Part shown: one piece after another, positions 1 to 5,122 of the stretch | Position numbering within the stretch: position 1 is the stretch's first letter | How the letters are laid out: the number at the start of each line of letters is the position of its first letter | DNA from: Candidatus Pacearchaeota archaeon | Lineage (GTDB): Archaea > Nanobdellota > Nanobdellia > Pacearchaeales > GW2011-AR1 | Assembly: GCA_023140635.1 (NCBI GenBank) | Contig: JAGLLG010000040.1 | Span: 1 to 5,686, forward strand | Direction: 5' to 3' | DNA: 5,686 bases | Translations under genes and position numbers: made by a program | The notes under the pieces: generated by a model | Told to the model about the DNA's origin: nothing | Databases searched by the model: none | The model's input: the letters and a program-made list of their open reading frames with translations, nothing else

Positions 1-24
1 TTACTTGGGGTAAGGGGTTGCAAT

Positions 25-366
25 ATGGCCTTGAATAACAGATCAATTGAAAAGTCAGCATATCATCTAGAATCTCGTGCCACTGGTTTAAATGGACATA
101 TAGAATACACTAGATATTCTGATGGTTCTCAAGATGTTAAAAAATATCCTGGATTAGGTCATAGATTGTTTGACTCTGAACTTCATCAAGATTTAAATGG
201 TAATGGCTTGGTTGATAGAATAAGAAAAAATGGTGCTGAGTGGAAGATGAATAGACTTAGCGAATTATTGGCTAGAGAAGATGATTATCAATCAAACAAA
301 GATAGATTTGATGAAGCAGATAAGCAATTACAGGGTTTAATGGAAAAGTATCCTACAAAAAAATAA
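25..366 (+). CDS. Small soluble protein with an EF-hand-like Asp/Asn loop, function unknown
   Basis: This is a 113-aa protein of unrecognised family. It has no signal peptide or membrane segment and is probably cytoplasmic. Residues 56-64 read DLNGNGLVD. This matches the first nine positions of a calcium-binding EF-hand or dockerin-like loop (Asp1, Asn3, Asn5, Gly6, hydrophobic 8, Asp9). Position 12 is Arg67 rather than an acidic residue, so metal binding is only a possibility. Residues 71-109 are highly charged and probably helical (REDDYQSNKDRFDEADKQL). A purine-rich AAGGGG at 12-17 lies 7 bases before the ATG and supports this start. The same frame is open to the window edge, so an upstream start cannot be excluded. 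A Shine-Dalgarno-led start, unlike the leaderless starts elsewhere in the window, fits an internal gene of an operon that begins outside it. The gene converges on aspS. Confidence 0.7.
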   Translation: MALNNRSIEKSAYHLESRATGLNGHIEYTRYSDGSQDVKKYPGLGHRLFDSELHQDLNGNGLVDRIRKNGAEWKMNRLSELLAREDDYQSNKDRFDEADKQLQGLMEKYPTKK

Positions 367-408
367 AGACGCCAACTTTTTTGTTAATCCTCTTTTGTTT
401 TAATTTAG
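367..408. terminator. Convergent T-rich termination region between the 113-aa gene and aspS
   Basis: After the plus-strand stop codon come a T6 run at 377-382 and then T-rich stretches at 391-406, typical of archaeal U-tract termination. In the other direction an A7 run at 357-363 gives a U-tract about 50 bases past the aspS stop, inside the end of the converging gene. No strong hairpin is evident, and archaeal termination does not need one. Confidence 0.45.
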
Positions 409-1788
409 CTAAGGTTTCTTCTTCCCCAAATCCAACCTAATACAAACATCCTTCAACTGCCTATCCGAAACCGAACTCGGCGCGTCGACCATCAAATCTT
501 TCGCTTCCTTATTCTTCGGAAATGGAATCACCTCTCTTATCGACTCCGCACCAGTCAGAATCTGAATTAATCTATCTAATCCGATTGCAATACCACCATG
601 AGGAGGAGCACCGAATTTCAATGCGTCCAATAAAAACCCAAATTTTTCTTTTTGCTCTTTATCTGAAATTTTCAATAAATCAAACACCTTCTTCTGAATA
701 TCAGATTTATGAATCCTAATACTCCCACTTAATATCTCTATACCATTCAACACCAAATCAAATGATTGAGCGATAGTTTTCTCAGGATTCTTTTCCAAAT
801 CATCAATATTTTTAGGCATACAAAAAGGATGGTGGCATGCAATATACCGATCTTCATCCTTCGAATATTCTAACAACGGGAAATCAGTAATCCATGTGAA
901 AGCAAAATCTTCTTTTGTTTCTTCTCTTAAATCTGGTTTATCGGACTTGTATTTTTTAATCGATTCCTCATAAGACATTTTCCTAAAAGGAGTTTTCAAA
1001 TTTTTATTGAATACTTTTTTAAAAACATTTTTCAGAACACCCTCGACAACTCTGAAAATATCCTCCTGACTAACAAAAGACATCTCGACATCCAACTGCG
1101 TAAATTCCGGTTGTCTATCCGAACGAAGATCCTCGTCCCGCATACACCTCGCAATCTGAAAATATCTCTCAAATCCTGCTACCATCAAAAGTTGCTTAAA
1201 CAATTGCGGAGACTGCGGAAGTGCAAAAAACTTTCCCGGTTGCGTCCTCGACGGAACCACATAATCCCTCGCTCCTTCCGGCGTCGACTTCGCAAGCATC
1301 GGAGTCTCGAACTCATTAAACCCTTCCTTATACAACGTGTCCCGAATCACCCTCACAACCTTGCTCCTCAAAATCAAATTCTTCTGCATCTCAGGCCGTC
1401 TCAAATCCAAATACCGATACTTCAACCTAACATCCTCACCAACCTCGTCGTTATCAATATCAAAAGGCAACGCAGAACACTTATTATAAATCTCAAGCCC
1501 CTGAATTTTCACCTCGACATTCCCTGCAGACGAATCCTTATTCTCCGTCCCCGACGGTCTCGAACTAACCTTTCCCACAATCCTAACGCAAGACTCCTTC
1601 GTCAACGATTTTGCTGTTTCAAAATTTTCCGCATCTTTCGCCGTAACAATAGTCTGCACCGTCCCCGTCACATCCCGAATTTCCAAAAATATAAGTTTCC
1701 CGTGCTCCCTAATCGTATCAACCCACCCAGATATTTCGACTTCCTTCCCTTCGAGAGAAGAGAGCCCATTAATCATTGTTCGTTCCAT
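409..1788 (-). CDS. aspS: Aspartate-tRNA ligase, bacterial type, lacking the GAD insertion domain; probably non-discriminating
   Basis: This class IIb synthetase attaches aspartate to tRNA(Asp) in the cytoplasm using ATP. An N-terminal OB-fold anticodon-binding domain (about residues 11-105) includes GWVDTIREHGKLIF. The catalytic core is bacterial in type. It has YRYLDLRRPEMQ, motif 1 (FETP, about 160-163), the flipping loop STPEGARDYVVPSR (168-181), aspartate-binding QSPQ (192-195), motif 2 (RDEDLRSDRQPEFTQLD, 217-233), GSIRIH (355-360) and motif 3 (GIAIGLDRL, 399-407). Bacterial AspRS is usually about 580-600 aa, but this one is 459 aa. SDKPDLR (282-288) runs almost directly into FAFTWITDFP (295-304), where the family carries the GAD domain of roughly 120 residues or more. 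His29 and Gly80 match the non-discriminating signature, so it may also charge tRNA(Asn). The ATG at 1788 is preferred over a TTG at 1806 because a TATA-like box lies 26-27 bases upstream, as expected for a leaderless transcript. A bacterial-type enzyme in an archaeal context implies horizontal acquisition. Confidence 0.96.
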   Translation of the reverse strand: MERTMINGLSSLEGKEVEISGWVDTIREHGKLIFLEIRDVTGTVQTIVTAKDAENFETAKSLTKESCVRIVGKVSSRPSGTENKDSSAGNVEVKIQGLEIYNKCSALPFDIDNDEVGEDVRLKYRYLDLRRPEMQKNLILRSKVVRVIRDTLYKEGFNEFETPMLAKSTPEGARDYVVPSRTQPGKFFALPQSPQLFKQLLMVAGFERYFQIARCMRDEDLRSDRQPEFTQLDVEMSFVSQEDIFRVVEGVLKNVFKKVFNKNLKTPFRKMSYEESIKKYKSDKPDLREETKEDFAFTWITDFPLLEYSKDEDRYIACHHPFCMPKNIDDLEKNPEKTIAQSFDLVLNGIEILSGSIRIHKSDIQKKVFDLLKISDKEQKEKFGFLLDALKFGAPPHGGIAIGLDRLIQILTGAESIREVIPFPKNKEAKDLMVDAPSSVSDRQLKDVCIRLDLGKKKP

Positions 1789-1810
1789 ACCTAAATATAA
1801 TATCAAGGGT

Positions 1811-1818
1811 TTTTAAAA
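1811..1818 (-). promoter_or_regulatory. TATA-like box for aspS (leaderless)
   Basis: TTTTAAAA reads the same on both strands and is centred about 26-27 bases upstream of the aspS ATG at 1788. That is the archaeal TATA-to-start distance, so transcription probably begins at or next to the ATG. The box lies within the 71-base divergent region shared with the small membrane-peptide gene. Confidence 0.6.
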
Positions 1819-1829
1819 TTGTGGTTAAG

Positions 1830-1838
1830 TTTTTATAG
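1830..1838 (+). promoter_or_regulatory. TATA-like box for the 53-aa membrane peptide (leaderless)
   Basis: TTTTTATAG, preceded by TTAAG, is centred about 26 bases before the ATG at 1860, and no Shine-Dalgarno sequence lies between them. The spacing matches a leaderless archaeal transcript and is a main reason for accepting the short gene. It sits only about 20 bases from the aspS TATA box, so the two preinitiation complexes could interfere with each other. Confidence 0.55.
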
Positions 1839-1859
1839 TGTCTTCATCTTAGTCCAATT

Positions 1860-2021
1860 ATGAACGAAGAAAACAAAAGACTTTTAGTCGCCGGAATCGC
1901 GGGAGCGTCAGGAGGCGCCTTGGGTGCCGTTTGCGGTTCGAGTAGTTTATTCGTCGTCACCTGTGTTTCTGCCGTCGCTGCGGTTCTGATTGCTTGGGGA
2001 ATTAATGGGATGTTGAACTAA
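1860..2021 (+). CDS. Small glycine-rich membrane peptide, 53 aa
   Basis: This short gene encodes a charged N-terminus (MNEENKR) followed by about 40 uncharged residues rich in Gly, Ala and Val. The hydrophobic part could form one long membrane helix or two short ones (about 8-25 and 30-48) with a Gly/Ser-rich centre. Its small-residue spacing (AGIAGASGGALGAVCG) favours close helix packing. I do not recognise the family. Three things support a real gene: a correctly spaced TATA box for a leaderless ATG start, an uninterrupted hydrophobic frame, and a second copy of the last 15 codons at 2865-2909 whose differences are silent, conservative or stop-to-stop. The gene is divergent from aspS. Its stop lies 2 bases from the stop of the converging nucleotidyltransferase-like gene. 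Confidence 0.68.
   Translation: MNEENKRLLVAGIAGASGGALGAVCGSSSLFVVTCVSAVAAVLIAWGINGMLN
1977..2021 (+). repeat. 45-base direct repeat, copy 1 (3' end of the membrane-peptide gene)
   Basis: These 45 bases encode the last 14 residues and stop codon of the membrane peptide (AAVLIAWGINGMLN). They align without gaps to 2865-2909, with 39 of 45 positions identical by hand count, including an 18-base exact run (GGGAATTAATGGGATGTT). The two copies flank the nucleotidyltransferase-like gene in the same orientation. Confidence 0.85.
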
Positions 2022-2023
2022 AC

Positions 2024-2800
2024 TTAAGCAGAGTTGGAAGATACAAATTTTTCCAGCCGATCTTTAGTCTCTCTTTTTACTCTTTCTAAAACCGAAGAAG
2101 GTAATTTTTCAGGTTTTCTTTGATATGAAAAATCCGTATTTAAAATATTCACCCTATCTAAATCAGGATGAGGACCATATTCTTTCACTAATTGTCCTAA
2201 AACAGAATCCCAAACTTTTTCTCTCATCTTATTAAAAAAGTCACCTTTCTGATATAAAATATAAGAATCGATAAGGAAACCGTTTCTTGGAGGTCCTCCC
2301 CAAAATTTTCCCTCTGCGAGTGCTGGCTTCTCGTATAAGAAACCATCTCCACAAGGAGTTACATTTCTTTTAAAAATAATTTCTTGTCCATCAAAACCAT
2401 GTTGGGTTTGTGTTTCTGAAGGTTTAGTTGGAATGTAACCTTTGATTCTTTCCTTAAGAGTGCAGAATCTTTCGTATCCTTTCGTCTCGTAGATAAAAGA
2501 ATTTACTTCTACAGAATTTACTTCTTTAGTAACCCAGAACAAATTTATCGTTCCCTCTTCAAACATTCTTAAAACATTTTGGGGGACATGACCTGAAAAA
2601 TAAGGCGTTGATTCTAAATCTCTTGCTCTGTTCTTATCACAAACAACCACCATATCTATATCTGATTTTTCGGTTACAGAAAAATTTTGCCCGAAACCCA
2701 TTGAACCCCCAAGAAGAACCCCTCGAATAATACCTTCTAATTGCGAAGAAACGTCCTTTGCAATTTCAAGCCGTTTTTTTGTTTCTTCGATAGTGCCCAT
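2024..2800 (-). CDS. Nucleotidyltransferase-like protein (Pol beta fold), substrate unknown
   Basis: This 258-aa protein has the start of a Pol beta-type nucleotidyltransferase domain. A predicted N-terminal helix is followed by LLGGSMGFGQNF (29-40), with the Gly-Gly-Ser motif at 31-33. Then comes SDIDMVVV (46-53), which supplies the paired catalytic aspartates Asp47 and Asp49. A third carboxylate may be Glu98 in the strand VEVNSF, but I cannot place it confidently. Proteins with this motif pair move a nucleotide onto a small molecule, RNA or protein; nothing here indicates which. The remainder (about 105-258) is soluble, charged and not recognised, with a Lys/Arg/Glu-rich tail. The ATG at 2800 has a TATA-like box about 25 bases upstream. 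The gene is bracketed by the 45-base direct repeats, so it may have been inserted or exposed by a local duplication. Confidence is high for the reading frame and moderate for the fold. Confidence 0.85.
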   Translation of the reverse strand: MGTIEETKKRLEIAKDVSSQLEGIIRGVLLGGSMGFGQNFSVTEKSDIDMVVVCDKNRARDLESTPYFSGHVPQNVLRMFEEGTINLFWVTKEVNSVEVNSFIYETKGYERFCTLKERIKGYIPTKPSETQTQHGFDGQEIIFKRNVTPCGDGFLYEKPALAEGKFWGGPPRNGFLIDSYILYQKGDFFNKMREKVWDSVLGQLVKEYGPHPDLDRVNILNTDFSYQRKPEKLPSSVLERVKRETKDRLEKFVSSNSA

Positions 2801-2821
2801 ATAAAAAAAGGCTAATTCGAT

Positions 2822-2829
2822 TTTAAATA
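2822..2829 (-). promoter_or_regulatory. TATA-like box for the nucleotidyltransferase-like gene (leaderless)
   Basis: On the minus strand this reads TATTTAAA and is centred about 25 bases upstream of the ATG at 2800. No ribosome binding site lies between it and the start, so a leaderless transcript is likely. Confidence 0.55.
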
Positions 2830-2864
2830 ATTATCTAAAACGCACTTGCGATAAACCTTTTTTT

Positions 2865-2909
2865 GCCGCGGTTCTGATTGTTTTGGGAATTAATGGGATG
2901 TTTAATTGA
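2865..2909 (+). pseudogene. Degenerate second copy of the membrane-peptide gene's 3' end
   Basis: Translation gives AAVLIVLGINGMFN and a TGA stop, against AAVLIAWGINGMLN and TAA in the intact gene. Of six base differences, two are silent (Ala and Asn codons), three are conservative hydrophobic changes, and one swaps one stop codon for another. The copy therefore seems to have diverged while coding. The frame stays open upstream to about 2805 but has no ATG, the upstream residues do not resemble the intact peptide, and a T7 run directly precedes it. I read it as a remnant of a lost paralogue, or as one half of a flanking duplication. Its stop lies 7 bases from the converging 216-aa gene. Confidence 0.6.
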
Positions 2910-2913
2910 AAGC

Positions 2914-2935
2914 ATCTTAACATTTACGGTTTGCA
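2914..2935 (-). repeat. Short direct repeat, copy at the extreme 3' end of the 216-aa gene
   Basis: On the minus strand, TGCAAAC followed by the 15-mer CGTAAATGTTAAGAT recurs at 2993-3018 as TGCAAAAAGTT plus the same 15-mer. The two copies are read in different frames. In this one the shared sequence supplies the stop codon of the gene. Confidence 0.6.
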
Positions 2936-3567
2936 AAGCGATAATCTATTATTGATTCTACCGATTGTATAATTGATTCTGGCTCGGGGCTTATCTTAAC
3001 ATTTACGAACTTTTTGCAGTTTCTCCCAGTGCTTTTAAAAAGTTCTCCTTCTTTTATTCCAAGTACAGATTTATAAAATTCGATGTCTTTCTTACCATAA
3101 AGCCAACCTTCTACTAGTCCTTCAGGGGTTTTAGACCCATAACAACGTCTATTAAAAATAACACTTGAAGTTTTTCCATTCGCTTCAATAGAGAAGTCTT
3201 CATCTCCAATCTTAGAATTAAGTAGTTTTTCTAGCAAGGCTCCTTTAGGAATTAAAGGTAACTCATCCCCCCAAGTTATTTCATGAGCCTTAAAATCTTC
3301 ATATCTATGAACATTGTCTTCTTCATCATACCAAGGAAGAGTTAGAACCTTACTATAATTCACGCAAATTCCATCTTTTTTATATATTCTATTTAAATAA
3401 GCACGGGAATCCTCTGAATTATCATTTTTTAAACTGCATGATTTCATCTCTAAATTAAACTTCTTCTCAAGCATTAAACCATCTAGTACTCTCAAGAGCT
3501 GAGGGAATGGAAAAGGTATTTCAGCAAACCCATATTCTTTTGGCAGTACTAATAATTCTTCTGTCAT
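2917..3567 (-). CDS. Hypothetical protein, 216 aa, family not recognised
   Basis: This is a soluble mixed alpha/beta protein with no signal peptide or membrane helix. The N-terminal third contains FPFPQLLRVLDGLMLEKKFNLE, which suggests a helix. The middle has an aromatic and acidic stretch (LPWYDEEDNVHRYEDF, 77-92) followed by HEITWGDELPLIP. The C-terminal third includes EGWLYGKKDIEFYKSVLG and GRNCKKFVNVKIS. Five cysteines (44, 68, 142, 184, 216) are scattered and form no obvious zinc site. The ATG at 3567 is supported by a TATA-like box about 26 bases upstream, so the gene is probably transcribed alone and leaderless. The last residues (NRKC) and the stop lie in a short direct repeat of sequence from about 80 bases upstream, so the C-terminus may have been altered recently. 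The gene lies downstream of gatE on the same strand, but its own promoter argues against a simple operon. Confidence 0.8.
   Translation of the reverse strand: MTEELLVLPKEYGFAEIPFPFPQLLRVLDGLMLEKKFNLEMKSCSLKNDNSEDSRAYLNRIYKKDGICVNYSKVLTLPWYDEEDNVHRYEDFKAHEITWGDELPLIPKGALLEKLLNSKIGDEDFSIEANGKTSSVIFNRRCYGSKTPEGLVEGWLYGKKDIEFYKSVLGIKEGELFKSTGRNCKKFVNVKISPEPESIIQSVESIIDYRFANRKC
2993..3018 (-). repeat. Short direct repeat, internal copy within the 216-aa gene
   Basis: This is the partner of the copy at 2914-2935. It encodes part of NCKKFVNVKIS in the gene's normal frame. A 15-base identical block plus a shared TGCAAA, separated by a 4-base length difference, suggests a small local duplication rather than chance, but the length is modest. 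Confidence 0.5.
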
Positions 3568-3589
3568 TTTATTTAGAGATCTGTAAAGA

Positions 3590-3597
3590 TTTATAAA
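3590..3597 (-). promoter_or_regulatory. TATA box for the 216-aa gene (leaderless)
   Basis: TTTATAAA is centred about 26 bases upstream of the ATG at 3567. On the minus strand it is preceded by a purine-rich GAAAGG, compatible with a TFB recognition element. This is the clearest TATA consensus in the window. Confidence 0.65.
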
Positions 3598-3677
3598 CCT
3601 TTCTATTTGTTACTACTTCTTAGATACTCTAAATCAATTTTGGATTTTACATCTAGAGTTTTTAAGCAACTTTTCTT

Positions 3678-5102
3678 CTACATAACTTCCTTCAAAACAT
3701 CCATAACTTCCTTCCCCAAAACCTTACCCTTAAACTTTCCCATAACCAATCCCATATACGCTCCCTGCGACAGCCCCGGATTCTCCTTAACAAATTTCTC
3801 AACCTCTTCCCTCAAGTCAACATCCGATTTCTCCATCGCCTCGTCGAGACTTTCCCCCCGAACAATCTTCTGCATCACCGTCCTAACATCGTTCTTCGAA
3901 ATCTTCCCCCCGACCTCTTCCAAAATCGCCTCCAACACATGAGCATCCAAAATCCCATTAACCTCTTCCAACGGCTTCCCTTCTTTCCTCGCAATCTCCT
4001 TCTGAAACAGCGTCAACGATTTCGCTATCAACTCCGGACTTTCGATCACCTTACTCAACGTCTTAAAATCCTCAACCTTCCCCTGTTTCAAAACCAGTTT
4101 CACCAACTCATCATTCAATCCAAATTCACTAAGATAAGATTTATGCTCAGACACAAGTTTCGGCAAATTCTTTTTTACCTCATTAATTAACTCTCGAGAA
4201 ATTTTCAAAAGCGGGACATCTGTCTCGGGATACATCCTAGCTGCCCCCGGCATCGGTCGTTGAAATTTCGAACTCCCGTCGGGAAGCGCACCACGAACCT
4301 CGTTTTTGCATTCATTATTTTCAAGACACTTTTTCTGTCGTGAAATCTCCGTATCGATTGTCTTAATCATCATTTTTGGATCTTGAAAACCCTTGATTTC
4401 AACTCGCTTACTTCCTTTGATAGAGATATTAACGTCCTGACGAATTGTTCCAAGTCCTCGTTTTACATTACACGCTCTTAATATCTCTCCAATTTTCAAG
4501 GCAACTTCTTTTCCTTGTTTCGGGGAATAAATCTCAGGTTTCGTCGTGATTTCTACAAGCGGGATTCCCAATCTATCTAATTTAAACGTTTTAGTTTTCT
4601 CATCCTCCGAAACCTTCCTCGCCGAATCCTCTTCTAGCGCAATAGTTTCAATCCCCACTTTCCCTTCAGGAGTTTCAACATAACCATCATGGGCAACTAA
4701 GACAGTTCTTTGGAATCCAGATGTATTTGTCCCATCGACGACAGTTTTTCTCATTACCTGAGTTATTGGAAATATTTTACACTTAAATAATTCTGCAAGT
4801 TGTAGTACGATTTTCAACGCATCAATATTAATGTTTCTCGGAGGCGATTCGTCAAGTTCAACTAAACAGTTAGTGTCATAAACTTGGTAGATGAAAGTTT
4901 TATTTTTCATTTTTTCATGTGCAGCCGCAACGTCAATTTCTCCAGTTTCACCAACTACAGGATTCAAGATTCTCTCGACGGTATATCTAGGTTTATCATT
5001 CCTCAAAACAGAAGGGCAATTACAAAAAAGTTTCCTTGTATCAAGTTGCTGGTGGATCTCTAAACCTATCTTAAGCCCGATTTTTTTATAATCGTGTTCC
5101 AT
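3678..5102 (-). CDS. gatE: Glu-tRNA(Gln) amidotransferase subunit E, lacking the GAD insertion domain
   Basis: GatE is the tRNA-binding kinase/transamidase subunit of GatDE, which activates Glu-tRNA(Gln) with ATP and amidates it using ammonia from GatD. GatD is not in the window. The cradle domain carries GLKIGLEIHQQL (about 9-20), CNC (27-29), CLVELDESPP (79-88), MRKTVVDGTNTSGFQRT (117-133), EEDSARK, RLGIPLVEI (177-185), KRGLGTIRQDVNIS (214-227) and RPMPGAARMYPETDVP (282-297). MRKxVxDGxNTSGFQR identifies GatE rather than GatB. A helical GatB/YqeY-like tail follows, ending in NPGLSQGAYMGLVMGKFKGK. Family members are usually about 600-640 aa, but this one is 474 aa. RQKKCLE runs straight into NEVRGALPDG at about residues 256-276, where the AspRS-like GAD domain normally sits. 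The ATG at 5102 is preferred over a TTG at 5114 because a TATA element with an upstream purine-rich BRE-like stretch lies 25 bases before it. Confidence 0.95.
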   Translation of the reverse strand: MEHDYKKIGLKIGLEIHQQLDTRKLFCNCPSVLRNDKPRYTVERILNPVVGETGEIDVAAAHEKMKNKTFIYQVYDTNCLVELDESPPRNINIDALKIVLQLAELFKCKIFPITQVMRKTVVDGTNTSGFQRTVLVAHDGYVETPEGKVGIETIALEEDSARKVSEDEKTKTFKLDRLGIPLVEITTKPEIYSPKQGKEVALKIGEILRACNVKRGLGTIRQDVNISIKGSKRVEIKGFQDPKMMIKTIDTEISRQKKCLENNECKNEVRGALPDGSSKFQRPMPGAARMYPETDVPLLKISRELINEVKKNLPKLVSEHKSYLSEFGLNDELVKLVLKQGKVEDFKTLSKVIESPELIAKSLTLFQKEIARKEGKPLEEVNGILDAHVLEAILEEVGGKISKNDVRTVMQKIVRGESLDEAMEKSDVDLREEVEKFVKENPGLSQGAYMGLVMGKFKGKVLGKEVMDVLKEVM

Positions 5103-5122
5103 AAATATACCCAAGACAATAG

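Noticed and set aside
1..38. Possible C-terminal end of an upstream gene, such as the frame reading TWGKGLQYGLE then stop at 36-38, overlapping the first ATG
   Set aside because: Only a dozen codons are visible and a second frame also ends here (stop at 11-13), so neither can be supported.
1111..1794. Long open frame of 227 codons on the plus strand opposite aspS
   Set aside because: Its product is an implausible Arg/Leu/Pro/Ile-rich sequence and it lies entirely antisense to a clear aspS; it is a by-product of that gene's codon use.
1789..1806. TTG start giving AspRS six extra residues
   Set aside because: The TATA box would lie only about 8 bases away, and MERT at 1788 resembles the normal start of bacterial AspRS.
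2841..2864. CGCA/TGCG mini-palindrome followed by a T7 run as a terminator
   Set aside because: The stem is 4 bases with a 2-base loop and no plus-strand gene ends before it; the T-run is probably coincidental.
3626..3659. Imperfect inverted repeat (ACTCTA...TAGAGT with inner AATC/GATT) between gatE and the 216-aa gene
   Set aside because: The stems are short and bulged, and no T-run follows on the strand of the upstream gene, so neither a terminator nor an RNA gene can be claimed.
3607..4190. Open frames on the plus strand opposite gatE
   Set aside because: They have Ser/Thr/Phe- or Arg/Gln-rich composition, no promoter or ribosome site, and full overlap with well-conserved gatE.
3678..5102. 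Assignment of this gene as GatB because of its length
   Set aside because: The motifs MRKTVVDGTNTSGFQRT and LVELDESPP are those of GatE; GatB would have FYPDLPKGYQISQ-type sequence, which is absent.
5103..5114. TTG start giving GatE four extra residues
   Set aside because: The ATG at 5102 fits the TATA distance for a leaderless mRNA and matches the usual N-terminus before the GLKIGLEIH motif.
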